This document shows, piece after piece, positions 28,902 to 37,359 of a stretch of 64,000 nucleotides of DNA. Where the stretch lies: the NCBI RefSeq assembly GCF_042646605.1, contig NZ_JBHRUG010000029.1, positions 1 through 64,000 of the forward strand, given 5' to 3'. How positions within the stretch are numbered: the first letter of the stretch is position 1; every line of letters begins with the position of its first letter. Source of the DNA: Litchfieldella rifensis. Lineage in GTDB: Bacteria > Pseudomonadota > Gammaproteobacteria > Pseudomonadales > Halomonadaceae. The notes beneath the pieces were generated by a model, which was given only the letters and a program-made list of their open reading frames with translations, ran no database searches and was not told the DNA's origin. The position numbers were made by a program, and so were the translations under genes.

Positions 28902-30590
28902 ATGACAAAGCTTCTTAACAAGATAAGTGTCAAATATGCTGTTGCCTTCATTGGGGTAGCTCTTTCATTGCTTATCGTTGTTACGCTCGATTTCCTGCTT
29001 GTGAATTCTGTCAAGAATCGCATGGTCGAATTTAGCGGCACCTTCAATACCGCCATATCCACCATACTGAATGCCGATCGCGATCTTTACCAGGCCCACC
29101 TCGCCGAGCTGGAATACTTGCGCGCGGAGCCCGGATCAGAGAGAGCGAAAGCCGAACAAAAAAACTATGAGGAGAATGCACAACAGGCCTACGATCGCAT
29201 GCATGAGTTTTCACAAGTGATGGCGGCCTATCCTGACGTGATCGAGCCATTGAATGAGTTTGAAACGCTATTCACCAATTGGGCCAACCAATCCGAAAAA
29301 ACGCTTACGCTATACGACAAAGGCGATACCGAGGCCGCAGTGTCCCATGCCGAGGGAGCGTCACGAGATGCGTTCAACGAACTGCGGGAACTCTATAACA
29401 TCGCCGGCGAAGTCGCAGACGGAAAGATCGTCGAATTGGAAACTGCCACCTTGGCGAGAGTCAGAAATCAGCAATATGTGGTGATCGCTTTTTCGCTTCT
29501 GGTTTTCCTCGCCTCTGTTGCCATCGCGCTCGTGGGACCACTCAAGATGTCACGGGCGATCCGGCAGCTGACGCATCGTATCCGCGAGATCACCGAAGGC
29601 GACGGCGATCTCACCGCACGCATCGACAGCCGGCGCAATGATGAGATCGCTGAGCTGGCCAACCAGTTCAACGTCTTCGTCGCTCGCATCGACAAGACCT
29701 TGCAATCGGTACGCACCAGCACCCGAAGCGTGCACGGTGCCTCAAGCGAGATTGCCAAAAGCAGTCAGGAGCTTGCCTCACGCACCGAGCAGGCAGCCTC
29801 CAATCTTCAACAGACATCGGCATCGATGGAGGAAGTCACCGCCACGGTGAACAACACCTCGGATGCCGCTCAACAGGCCAACCAGCTTGTCCAGTCGACG
29901 GCAGAAGTGGCCCGTCAGGGCCACCAGGCGATGCGCCAGGTAGAGAACACCATGGATGAGATCAGCACTTCCGCGTCACAGATCAAGGAGATCATTACCC
30001 TGATCGACGGCATCGCCTTTCAGACCAACATCCTGGCGCTCAACGCGTCGGTCGAAGCGGCACGTGCCGGTGAGCATGGACGTGGATTCGCCGTCGTGGC
30101 GCAAGAGGTGCGTACACTCGCCAGCCGTTCCAGCGACGCCTCGCGAGATATCCGCGAACTGATCGACACCTCGGTGGCTCGTACGCAATCCGGTGCCAGC
30201 CTGGTCAAGAGTACCGGCAAAACGATGCAGGAGATCGTGGAGAGCATCGAGCGGGTCACCGAGGTGATCGCCGATATCAGCACGGGCGCAAAAGAGCAGA
30301 GCCAAGGCATCGGTCAGGTCAATACGGCAGTCACCGAACTCGACAGCATGACCCAGCACAACGCCGCCATGGTCGAGCAAACCAGCTCTGCTGCGGATGA
30401 GATGCGCGAACAGGTCGAACGCCTGAATGCCCTGATCGCCTCATTCCGGTTGAGTGACGAAGGGGAGCCCCGTCTGCCCACCCCCGCTCCAACGGCAGGG
30501 GAGCCTATCGAGTCACTATCCGCCAAGCGAGATCGCGACAGGACACCGGTCCCCGACAGGACAGCCATGGCGGAATGGGAGGCATTCTAG
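28902..30590 (+). CDS. Methyl-accepting chemotaxis protein with C-terminal CheR/CheB tether
   Basis: 562-residue transmembrane chemoreceptor. TM1 (about 12-34), a periplasmic four-helix-bundle type sensor domain (about 35-190), TM2 (192-212), HAMP (about 213-265) and a signalling coiled coil follow. The hairpin tip reads IAFQTNILALNASVEAARAG with FAVVAQEVRTLA. The chain ends in a flexible linker and EWEAF, matching the xWxxF pentapeptide that tethers the methylation enzymes CheR and CheB. The ligand is unknown. The start follows AAGGGG. It stands alone, with no che genes nearby. Confidence 0.94.
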   Translation: MTKLLNKISVKYAVAFIGVALSLLIVVTLDFLLVNSVKNRMVEFSGTFNTAISTILNADRDLYQAHLAELEYLRAEPGSERAKAEQKNYEENAQQAYDRMHEFSQVMAAYPDVIEPLNEFETLFTNWANQSEKTLTLYDKGDTEAAVSHAEGASRDAFNELRELYNIAGEVADGKIVELETATLARVRNQQYVVIAFSLLVFLASVAIALVGPLKMSRAIRQLTHRIREITEGDGDLTARIDSRRNDEIAELANQFNVFVARIDKTLQSVRTSTRSVHGASSEIAKSSQELASRTEQAASNLQQTSASMEEVTATVNNTSDAAQQANQLVQSTAEVARQGHQAMRQVENTMDEISTSASQIKEIITLIDGIAFQTNILALNASVEAARAGEHGRGFAVVAQEVRTLASRSSDASRDIRELIDTSVARTQSGASLVKSTGKTMQEIVESIERVTEVIADISTGAKEQSQGIGQVNTAVTELDSMTQHNAAMVEQTSSAADEMREQVERLNALIASFRLSDEGEPRLPTPAPTAGEPIESLSAKRDRDRTPVPDRTAMAEWEAF

Positions 30591-30616
30591 CCAACGTCGG
30601 TCAATAGACAATGGCG

Positions 30617-31114
30617 TCAACTGGCGACGAATTTCAGCGCCAGTCCGTTATTGCACCAGCGCAACCCGGTGGGCTCGGGGCCATCGTCGAATATATGGCC
30701 CTGGTGCCCCCCACAACGCGCACAGTGGTACTCGGTACGCGGCCAGATCAGGGTGTAGTCGGCCTGCGTCAGCAGGTGGCCTTCGACATGCTCGAAGAAA
30801 CTCGGCCAGCCGGTCCCGGAGTCGTACTTCATGGCACTGGTGAACAGCAGCAGGTCGCAACCGGCGCAGCGATACTCGCCTTCGCGCGTTTCCTTGTCCA
30901 ATGGGCTGGAGAAGGCCGGTTCGGTGCCATGGTTTCGCAGTATTTCGAACTGCCCGTCGGTCAGACGCTCGCGCCATTCGGCCTCGGACAGTTCCAGCAC
31001 TTCGAGCCCTTCCGCCCGCTGGAGGTCGGGCTTGGGACGCGCGCTGACCATGCCGGGTATCACTCCCGCCAGGCCACCGGCCCCTAACAAGCCGAGAAAG
31101 TGTCGACGTTTCAT
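30617..31114 (-). CDS. msrB: Peptide-methionine (R)-S-oxide reductase MsrB with Tat signal
   Basis: 165 residues. The first 25 form a twin-arginine signal (KRRHFLGLLGAGGLAG), predicting periplasmic activity. The MsrB core has zinc ligands Cys83/Cys86 (CAGC) and Cys131/Cys134 (CARC), the substrate region GTGWPSF and catalytic Cys154 in RWCNNGLAL. It reduces methionine-R-sulfoxide in oxidised proteins. A GAGGGAG SD supports the start. It lies downstream of pckA but beyond a strong terminator, so it has its own expression. Cytoplasmic MsrB lacks such a leader. Confidence 0.94.
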   Translation of the reverse strand: MKRRHFLGLLGAGGLAGVIPGMVSARPKPDLQRAEGLEVLELSEAEWRERLTDGQFEILRNHGTEPAFSSPLDKETREGEYRCAGCDLLLFTSAMKYDSGTGWPSFFEHVEGHLLTQADYTLIWPRTEYHCARCGGHQGHIFDDGPEPTGLRWCNNGLALKFVAS

Positions 31115-31180
31115 GGCAGGACTCCCTCAAGTGCGAACCGAGACAGCGTACGCAAGGGCCCCTCTCTCGGAGGCGAAGGA

Positions 31181-31212
31181 AAACGGGGTGAGTCTCACGA
31201 CTCACCCCGTTT
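31181..31212 (-). terminator. Terminator of pckA
   Basis: 13-bp perfect stem AAACGGGGTGAGT / ACTCACCCCGTTT with a six-base loop, 32 bases past the pckA stop; a short U-tract (GTTTTCC) follows on the minus strand. Confidence 0.8.
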
Positions 31213-31243
31213 CGACCATCCGGCTGCGATAGGGTTCGCTACC

Positions 31244-32830
31244 TTACGTGAGGCGTGGACCGGCGGCGATGATCGCCGCATCGACCCCGGAGAACTTCTT
31301 GAAGTTATCGATGAACTTGGCCACCAGCTCCTGCATCTGGCGGTCGTAGGCACTACGATCGGCCCAGGTTTCGCGCGGGTCGAGCAAAGAGGTCTCGACG
31401 CCGGGCACGGCCAGCGGCACCTCCAGGTTCAGCCCTTCGATGCAGCGGGTTTCGACATCGCGCAGCGCACCCGACTGGATGGCACTGATGATGGCGCGAG
31501 TGGTGGGGATCGAGAAGCGTGCCCCGCCTTGGCCGTAGCTGCCACCGGTCCAACCGGTATTGACCAGATACACCCGCGAGCCATGGGTCTCGACGCGCTT
31601 GATCAGCAGGTCGGCATACTCACGCGCAGGGCGCGGGAAGAAGGGAGCGCCGAAGCAGGTCGAGAAGGTCGCTTCCAGACCAGCGGAAGACCCCATCTCG
31701 GTCGAACCGACCTTGGCGGTATAACCGGACAGGAAATGATAGGCGGCGGCTTCCTTGGACAGTACCGAGACCGGCGGCAATACACCGCTCATGTCGCAGG
31801 TCAGGAAGATGATGGCATTGGGCTCGCCGGCGCGGTTTTCCGGTACCCGCTTGTCGATATGCTCCAGCGGATAGGCGGCCCGCGAGTTCTGGGTCAGGCT
31901 GTCGTCGCTGTAATCCGGCTCGCGACGGTCGTCGAGGACCACGTTCTCGAGTACCGCACCGAACTTGATGGCCTTCCAGATCACCGGTTCGTTCTTTTCG
32001 GACAGGTCGATGCACTTGGCATAGCAGCCGCCCTCGACGTTGAACACCGAACCTACCCCCCAGCCGTGCTCGTCGTCGCCAATCAGGTAGCGGGCCGGGT
32101 CGGCGGACAAGGTGGTCTTGCCGGTGCCGGAAAGCCCGAAGAACAGTGTCGTCTCGCCATCCTCGCCGACGTTGGCGCTGCAGTGCATGGGCAGTACATC
32201 GTATGCTGGCAGCAGAAAGTTCTGCACCGAGAACATCGCCTTCTTCATTTCCCCGGCGTAGTGCATGCCGGCGATCAGGACCTTGCGTGCGGCGAAATTG
32301 AGGATCACCACGGCTTCGGAATTGGTGCCGTCACGCTCGGGCTCGCAGACGAAGTGTGGCGCATTGAGAATGGTCCACTCTTCCTTGGCGGCGGGGTTGT
32401 ACGCCGCCGGGCGCACGAACATGGTGCGCCCGAACAGATTATGCCAGGCGGTCTCGGTGTTGACGCGAATCGGCAGGTAATGGGTGGGGTCGGCCCCGAC
32501 ATGCAGCTCCGAGACGAAGTGATCGCGCTCACCGAGATAGGCCTCGACGCGCGTCCACAGGGCATCGAACTTGTCGGCCGCGAAGGGTCGGTTGACACTG
32601 CCCCAATCGATCTGAGCACTGGTGGATGGCTCGTCGACGATGAAACGGTCGGCGGTGGAGCGACCGGTACGCTTGCCCGTATTCACCACCAGGGCGCCGT
32701 TGGCGGCCAGCCGCCCTTCTTCTCGCAATACAGCGCGCTCGATCAGTTCGGCACTGCATAGGTTGGTGAAGGTCTTGGGGCTCGCAGCCCCCCTGGTGTC
32801 GATCTGGGCAGCAGCGTGGGTCGTGGTCAT
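31244..32830 (-). CDS. pckA: Phosphoenolpyruvate carboxykinase (ATP)
   Basis: 528 residues; decarboxylates and phosphorylates oxaloacetate to PEP, the gateway to gluconeogenesis. The P-loop FGLSGTGKTTLSADP (231-245), GDDEHGW, the substrate block VNTGKRTGRSTADRF and GMHYAGEMKKAMFS mark the ATP-dependent type. ATG at 32830 follows AGGACATCG. It is the last gene of a pckA-hslO-hslR-yrfG block conserved in gammaproteobacteria. A HexR-like palindrome lies about 200 bases upstream, suggesting carbon-source control. A terminator follows. Confidence 0.97.
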   Translation of the reverse strand: MTTTHAAAQIDTRGAASPKTFTNLCSAELIERAVLREEGRLAANGALVVNTGKRTGRSTADRFIVDEPSTSAQIDWGSVNRPFAADKFDALWTRVEAYLGERDHFVSELHVGADPTHYLPIRVNTETAWHNLFGRTMFVRPAAYNPAAKEEWTILNAPHFVCEPERDGTNSEAVVILNFAARKVLIAGMHYAGEMKKAMFSVQNFLLPAYDVLPMHCSANVGEDGETTLFFGLSGTGKTTLSADPARYLIGDDEHGWGVGSVFNVEGGCYAKCIDLSEKNEPVIWKAIKFGAVLENVVLDDRREPDYSDDSLTQNSRAAYPLEHIDKRVPENRAGEPNAIIFLTCDMSGVLPPVSVLSKEAAAYHFLSGYTAKVGSTEMGSSAGLEATFSTCFGAPFFPRPAREYADLLIKRVETHGSRVYLVNTGWTGGSYGQGGARFSIPTTRAIISAIQSGALRDVETRCIEGLNLEVPLAVPGVETSLLDPRETWADRSAYDRQMQELVAKFIDNFKKFSGVDAAIIAAGPRLT

Positions 32831-33028
32831 ATCGATGTCCTGGGCCTGGTGGCCGATTCTCTCTCGTTAGCCCGAGTGTCATTCGACGACGGGTCATGGC
32901 ACTGCACTCGGTCGATGCGGACGAGTGGTCTCGTCTCTGATGATCGATATGACGACCGAGCACCTCGATGGAGTAAACATTATGGCAAAAAGCGCGCCGC
33001 TGGAAAACGTTGAAATTAGCGGATTTTC

Positions 33029-33047
33029 TTGTAGTTTTTCTACTACA
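33029..33047. promoter_or_regulatory. Candidate HexR operator upstream of pckA
   Basis: TTGTAGTTTTTCTACTACA has GTAG-N5-CTAC symmetry matching the HexR pattern TTGTAGTWWWACTACAA of Pseudomonas-type genomes except near one end. pckA is a known HexR target in other gammaproteobacteria. The identification is by motif resemblance only. Confidence 0.45.
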
Positions 33048-33116
33048 TAGCGCAATTTACGCCCAGTGCGAAAACCGGGGGAACATGGTGCGGAAGAACG
33101 GCATATCCACCGCAGT

Positions 33117-33992
33117 TCAATGGATGATAGGTGCCGGCGAGTCCGGCGACTCGATCAGGGCCTCGATCTCGGCGGCCGCGAAGTGGTAACGGGTATGGCA
33201 GAAATGACATTGCGTATCCACGGCTTTCTGCTCCTTGAGGATGTGGCGAAGTTCTTCGGCACCCAGGCTGTAAAGTGCCTGGGCAATGCGCTCCCGGGAG
33301 CAAGTACAGCCAAAGCGTAACCCTTTGGGAGTAAAAACGCGGGTGGTTTCCTCGTGATAGAGACGGAACAGCAGTTCGCGCTGCTGCAGGCCGAGTAGTT
33401 CGTCGTTACGCAAGGTGGAAGCCAGGTGCACGGTACGTTCCCAGGCATCCGGATCCTTGTTGGCAGTGTCGTTGGGCAGTTGCTGCAACAGCAGTCCGGC
33501 GGCGCGATGACCGTCGGCGGCCAGCCACAAACGGGTCGGCAACTGCTCGGAACGGAAGAAATAGCCTTCCAGACATGACGCCAGGTCGTCGGCGTCCAAC
33601 GCCACGATGCCCTGGTAGCGATTGCCACCTCGTGGGTCGAGCGTGATCACGATCCGGCCATCGCCAAGCCATCCCCGGAATCCGGCCGTGTCGTCGGGCA
33701 GGGCTTGCGTTTCGGACAGTCGGGCAATGGCACGCAGTTCGCCACCGGGGTTGGATTCGGCCATCAGCAGCGACACGGGCCCCTCTCCGCGGACCTCCAT
33801 GCTAAGGGTGCCGTCTAGCTTGACCGTTTCGGTGAGTAGCGCCACGGCCGAGAGCAGCTCGCCCAGCAAGCGATTGACCGGTGCCGGGTAAGAATGCTTG
33901 TCGAGCACTTCCTGGTAAGCGGCTTCCAGGGTGACGATCTCACCCCGTACATTGGTGTCGTCGAAAAGGAATCGTTGGATTTGGTCGGTCAT
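33117..33992 (-). CDS. hslO: Redox-regulated chaperone Hsp33
   Basis: 291-residue holdase chaperone switched on by oxidation. The C-terminal zinc switch is visible: a C-x-C pair in GCTCSRERI and a C-x2-C pair in CHFCHTRYHF. N-terminal features are RFLFDDTNVRGEIVTL and the conserved GGNRYQGIVAL. It sits between pckA and hslR as in E. coli, and 286 bases separate it from pckA. Confidence 0.96.
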   Translation of the reverse strand: MTDQIQRFLFDDTNVRGEIVTLEAAYQEVLDKHSYPAPVNRLLGELLSAVALLTETVKLDGTLSMEVRGEGPVSLLMAESNPGGELRAIARLSETQALPDDTAGFRGWLGDGRIVITLDPRGGNRYQGIVALDADDLASCLEGYFFRSEQLPTRLWLAADGHRAAGLLLQQLPNDTANKDPDAWERTVHLASTLRNDELLGLQQRELLFRLYHEETTRVFTPKGLRFGCTCSRERIAQALYSLGAEELRHILKEQKAVDTQCHFCHTRYHFAAAEIEALIESPDSPAPIIH

Positions 33993-34075
33993 TGTCGATG
34001 CCTGAGGTCTAGTGATCTATCAAAGAGGTTGGCAACGGGCCGCGAGCGGCGCGCTACGAGCAGAATGGTGTCAGC

Positions 34076-34134
34076 GCTCGAAGCTCGAAGCTCGAAGCTC
34101 GAAGCTCGAAGCTCGAAGCTCGAAGCTCGAAGCT
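34076..34134. repeat. Heptanucleotide tandem array (GCTCGAA)n
   Basis: Just over eight copies between the hslO start and the hslR stop. It ends six bases before the hslR stop codon. Confidence 0.93.
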
Positions 34135-34140
34135 GCAAGT

Positions 34141-34533
34141 CTAGTCTTCGCCCTGCTGCCGCTGCAGCCGCTGGAGTTCACGGCGCTGCTTCTTGTCGGG
34201 GCGGCGCGGCGGCTGCTGGAAGGCCTGGTTGGCCAGGCGCCGCTGTTCGGCTTCGCGCGTGCGGCGCGCTTGGCTTTCCGGGGTCTCGCGGTAGAGTTCG
34301 CGTGCCTCGGGCGCGCCGCGGCGCTGGTCGGCCAGCGCCACGACCTCGACCTCCCAGACATCCCAGCCCTGAGGCACCTTGATCAGGGCCCCCATCTCAA
34401 CGGCCTTGCTGGTCTTGGCACGTGCGCCGTTGTAGTGGACCTTGCCGCCTTCGATGGCCTTCTTGGCCAACGCTCGGGTCTTGAAGAAGCGGGCGGCCCA
34501 CAGCCACTTGTCGAGTCGTACCGTTTCCATCAC
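34141..34533 (-). CDS. hslR: Ribosome-associated heat shock protein Hsp15 (S4 domain)
   Basis: 130 residues. An S4 RNA-binding domain occupies about 4-65 (VRLDKWLWAARFFKTRALAKK, read as VRLDKWLWAARFF then TRALAKKAIEGGKV). A long basic, Arg/Gln-rich tail follows. Hsp15 rescues stalled 50S subunits carrying nascent chains. Two adjacent ATGs start the gene. It is clustered with hslO and yrfG. The tail is longer and more charged than a minimal S4 protein but usual for Hsp15. Confidence 0.92.
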   Translation of the reverse strand: MMETVRLDKWLWAARFFKTRALAKKAIEGGKVHYNGARAKTSKAVEMGALIKVPQGWDVWEVEVVALADQRRGAPEARELYRETPESQARRTREAEQRRLANQAFQQPPRRPDKKQRRELQRLQRQQGED

Positions 34534-34538
34534 CCACC

Positions 34539-35204
34539 TCAGGTATGTGGCCGCTCGCCGGGCAGGATGGCGGCGAAGCGGTCCAGCGCGATGAATTCTT
34601 CGAGCTCGCGTTCAGGGCGCGTACTGTCGGGCTGCTTGATGCCCAGCAGATAACGAATGCCGAATTCGCGGGCACTTTCCAGGACCGCCGGGTTGTCGTC
34701 GATGAACAGGGTCCTGGCGGGATCGAAGGGCTCGATCTCCTGCAATGCGAACCAGAATTCCTGGGCCTCCTTGGCGACCCCGACATCTGCCGACGACACG
34801 ATAGCGTCCAGGTAGTCCTCGAGGCCGGTCAACGGCAGCTTGAGTGCCAGGCTCTCGCGATCGGCATTGGTGGCCAGCACGACCCGCGGGTGGGCGCGCT
34901 TCAACCATTTGAGAAAGTCCAGGGCGTCGCCACGCAGGCCGATCAGATGCTGCACCTCACGCTTGAGCGCCACGATATCCACTCCCAGCTCGCGACTCCA
35001 ATAGGCCAGGCTGTACCAGTTCAGGGTACCCTGCTCGCGGATGATGCGAGCGCGTAGTTCCTCTTGGGTGGCGTCATCCAGGCGGTGTAATTCGACATAG
35101 CGCCTGGGCAGGTGTTCCAGCCAGAAGTGGCTATCGAAATGCAGGTCCAGCAGGGTGCCGTCCATGTCCAGCAATACAGTGTCGATGGCGCGCCAGTCGA
35201 TCAT
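34539..35204 (-). CDS. yrfG: HAD hydrolase, GMP/IMP nucleotidase YrfG family
   Basis: 221 residues. HAD motif I is LLDMDGTLLDLHFD (Asp13, Asp15), motif II is ATNAD, and motif IV is FIDDNPAVLESA. The opening, DSHFWLEHLPRRY, and the position upstream of hslR match E. coli YrfG, a purine nucleotide phosphatase. Its stop lies five bases before hslR, so they are co-transcribed. It is divergent from nudE. Confidence 0.88.
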   Translation of the reverse strand: MIDWRAIDTVLLDMDGTLLDLHFDSHFWLEHLPRRYVELHRLDDATQEELRARIIREQGTLNWYSLAYWSRELGVDIVALKREVQHLIGLRGDALDFLKWLKRAHPRVVLATNADRESLALKLPLTGLEDYLDAIVSSADVGVAKEAQEFWFALQEIEPFDPARTLFIDDNPAVLESAREFGIRYLLGIKQPDSTRPERELEEFIALDRFAAILPGERPHT

Positions 35205-35299
35205 CGGCCAGTGGCTCCGCGCAAGGGGATTGAATGGTATTGTACTGGATCATCAGGACCGGCAACACATACCCAAAACACCTCGTGCCAGGAGCCCCC

Positions 35300-35878
35300 A
35301 TGCCTGCATTTCCCGAAAAGCCGCGCATTCTGTCGCGCCGCGAAGTCACCCGTAGCCGACTGTTCACGGTCGAGGCGCTCGAGCTGCGCTTTTCCAATGG
35401 CGCCGAACGTAGCTTCGAGCGCCTGATGGGCAGCGATCAGGGGGCCGTGATGATCGTCGCCATGCCCGACCCGGAACACGTCCTGCTGATCCGCGAGTAT
35501 GCCGCCGGGTTCGACGACTATGTCCTGACCCTGCCGAAGGGGCTGGTCGACCTGGGTGAGGACATCGTCTCGGCGGCCAATCGTGAGCTGATGGAAGAGT
35601 GCGGCTTCGGTGCCCACAGTATCGAGCCCCTGGTGGAGCTGTCGCTGGCTCCGAACTACATGCGCCATCGCATGCAGGTCATGCTGGCCACCGACCTTTA
35701 CGCCCAGCGGCTGCCCGGCGACGAGCCGGAGCCGCTGATCGTCGAAACCCACGCCATCGACGAACTGCCCGCCCTGCTGGCCCGCGACGACTTTCACGAG
35801 GCACGCGCCATCGCCGCGCTATATATCGCTCGCGACAGGCTGCGTGACACGATGGGCACTCGCCCCAAGTTGTGGTAG
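35300..35878 (+). CDS. nudE: ADP compounds hydrolase NudE
   Basis: 192-residue Nudix hydrolase acting on ADP-ribose, Ap3A and similar ADP-linked compounds. The Nudix box runs about 81-103 (GLVDLGEDIVSAANREL with MEECGFG). ATG at 35300 has AGGAG four to five bases upstream; the longer frame from 35234 is rejected. It is divergent from yrfG. In E. coli igaA/yrfF lies between nudE and yrfG; here it is absent. Confidence 0.92.
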   Translation: MPAFPEKPRILSRREVTRSRLFTVEALELRFSNGAERSFERLMGSDQGAVMIVAMPDPEHVLLIREYAAGFDDYVLTLPKGLVDLGEDIVSAANRELMEECGFGAHSIEPLVELSLAPNYMRHRMQVMLATDLYAQRLPGDEPEPLIVETHAIDELPALLARDDFHEARAIAALYIARDRLRDTMGTRPKLW

Positions 35879-35896
35879 GGCGTCCGCCAGCCGAAT

Positions 35897-36979
35897 TCAA
35901 TGCGCATGCAGTCGCTTGGAACCGGCGCTCTCCTTGAGTTTTACCCATCGGCCCTGACGAGAGCTATCGAGCCCCGTCTCGAGCAATTTCATCACCGCCA
36001 GGGCATCGTCGACGCCGATCGGACTCGGAGCATCGCCCTCCAGCGCCGCCACGATCCCCCGGTAATAGGCCAGATAGTCACCCGGTAGCGTAGGTTGCTC
36101 GCGGGACACCAGCTCGGCGTTCTCGCCTTCCCCATTACGCAGGGTCAGGATCCCGTGGCGACTGTCTTCGCCCCATTGCGGCGCCGGGACTTCACCCGCC
36201 TTGAGTCGCTCCTCCTGGGGATCGAGCCCGTACTTGACGTAACTGCCCCGGGTGCCATGGACGGCAAAGCGTGGCGTAGGCTCGGCCACCAGGGTGCTGG
36301 CCCTGAGCGTCACCCTGAGCCCGTCATAGTCCAGCAGGGCCAGGAAGTCGTCATCGACCTTGGCACCATCGCGGCGGCTGGCCAGATCGAGCAGGATTTT
36401 CCGCGGCATGCCGAACAACTCCCGGGCCTGGTCGAGCAGATGCGGTCCGAGATCGTACCAGATTCCTCCCCCCGGCTTGGGCTGCTCGCGCCAGCGATCG
36501 CGCACTTCGGGGCGGAAGCGGTCGAAGCGCGAGTCGAACTGCACTACCCGCCCTAGAGTCCCCTCGGCGAGTAGCGTCTTCAGCGTCAGGAAGTCACTGT
36601 CCCAACGCCGATTATGGAATACCGACAGCAGCCGGTCGCTATCATCGGCCTGGGCCTTGAGCAAGCGGGCCTCGGAAAGCGTCACGGTGAAGGGCTTGTC
36701 GAGCACGACATGCTTGCCAGCCACCAGTGCCGACTTGGCTAACGGAAAATGGGTCTCGTTGGGAGTAGGAATCACCACCAGGTCGATGTCGTGACGCGCG
36801 AACAATGCCTGCGGCTTGGCCTCCACGGCGATATTCGGCAAGTCGGCATGCACCTTGTCGGCATCACTCGACGACACCGCTACCAGTTCCAGGCCGGGAG
36901 TGGCCAGGATCAACGGGATATGAAAAGTCTTGCTGGCAAAGCCGTAGCCCACCACGCCAACGTTGAAGGTTTTCTTCAT
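35897..36979 (-). CDS. Gfo/Idh/MocA-family NAD(P)-dependent oxidoreductase
   Basis: 360 residues. The Rossmann start FNVGVVGYGFASKTFHIPLI (nucleotide-binding GxGxxx) is followed by the family KPFTVT segment at LDKPFTVTL and the substrate-domain motif GGGIWYDLGPHLLDQA, with a catalytic-type His in the HLLD block. Such enzymes oxidise sugars or reduce keto-sugars; the close pattern resembles E. coli YdgJ. GAGGAG precedes ATG at 36979. It is convergent with nudE only 18 bases away. The substrate is not predictable. Confidence 0.9.
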   Translation of the reverse strand: MKKTFNVGVVGYGFASKTFHIPLILATPGLELVAVSSSDADKVHADLPNIAVEAKPQALFARHDIDLVVIPTPNETHFPLAKSALVAGKHVVLDKPFTVTLSEARLLKAQADDSDRLLSVFHNRRWDSDFLTLKTLLAEGTLGRVVQFDSRFDRFRPEVRDRWREQPKPGGGIWYDLGPHLLDQARELFGMPRKILLDLASRRDGAKVDDDFLALLDYDGLRVTLRASTLVAEPTPRFAVHGTRGSYVKYGLDPQEERLKAGEVPAPQWGEDSRHGILTLRNGEGENAELVSREQPTLPGDYLAYYRGIVAALEGDAPSPIGVDDALAVMKLLETGLDSSRQGRWVKLKESAGSKRLHAH

Positions 36980-37160
36980 CCCGACTCCTCGTTCAGATTG
37001 CGCCATCATTCTCGATAGTACCGGGTAGATACGCCTTCGTTATGCACGTGAGTCTGATGCATATCAAAAAAGGATCAAAGAAACGTCATGTCGACCTTCG
37101 TCTAGTCAACCATACTGAGTGCGGATCGTGTCATCAGCCACTCATCAGGGAGGTTGCAGG

Positions 37161-37268
37161 ATGTGCTGTTCCGAAGACAGTCTTGACATGCTTGTGCTGT
37201 GGTTCGAATTGGAATGCGAGCTTCAGGCACTTGAACAAGCCCCGAACGCCATTCGCGAGGCTGCCTGA
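37161..37268 (+). CDS. Candidate small protein (35 aa), unknown
   Basis: An ATG preceded by AGGGAGG with seven-base spacing opens a frame that starts MCCSEDSLDML, continues VLWFELECELQALEQ and ends REAA before a TGA. It has three Cys, an acidic amphipathic helix pattern and no signal peptide. A strong T-tailed hairpin in the same direction follows 38 bases later. No other plus-strand gene would use that terminator. Strong SD plus terminator is the main support; no homologue is known to me. Confidence 0.6.
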   Translation: MCCSEDSLDMLVLWFELECELQALEQAPNAIREAA

Positions 37269-37305
37269 CGCATCGCGCCAGACAGGGAAATCGTCGGATT
37301 TCATC

Positions 37306-37338
37306 GAGGCCCGCACCAACAGGTGCGGGCCTCGTTTT
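37306..37338 (+). terminator. Rho-independent terminator after the 35-codon ORF
   Basis: 12-bp stem GAGGCCCGCACC / GGTGCGGGCCTC with a four-base loop, followed by GTTTTG on the plus strand. On the minus strand it may also stop ilvD read-through, though without a U-tract. Confidence 0.8.
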
Positions 37339-37359
37339 GTGCTGTCTGGCTTGGTGATG

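Larger units (their letters stand above)
36980..37359. other. Intergenic region upstream of the oxidoreductase gene, holding a small ORF
   Basis: Contains an A-rich stretch (about 37064-37084), the 35-codon ORF at 37161-37268 and its terminator at 37306-37338. No clear sigma-70 promoter for the small gene was identified by eye. Confidence 0.55.

Noticed and set aside
31100..32761. 553-codon plus-strand frame opposite pckA
   Set aside because: Shadow frame opposite a complete pckA; it also runs through the pckA terminator.
36980..37160. Sigma-70 promoter for the 35-codon ORF
   Set aside because: Several AT-rich hexamers exist but no acceptable -35/-10 pair with proper spacing was found.
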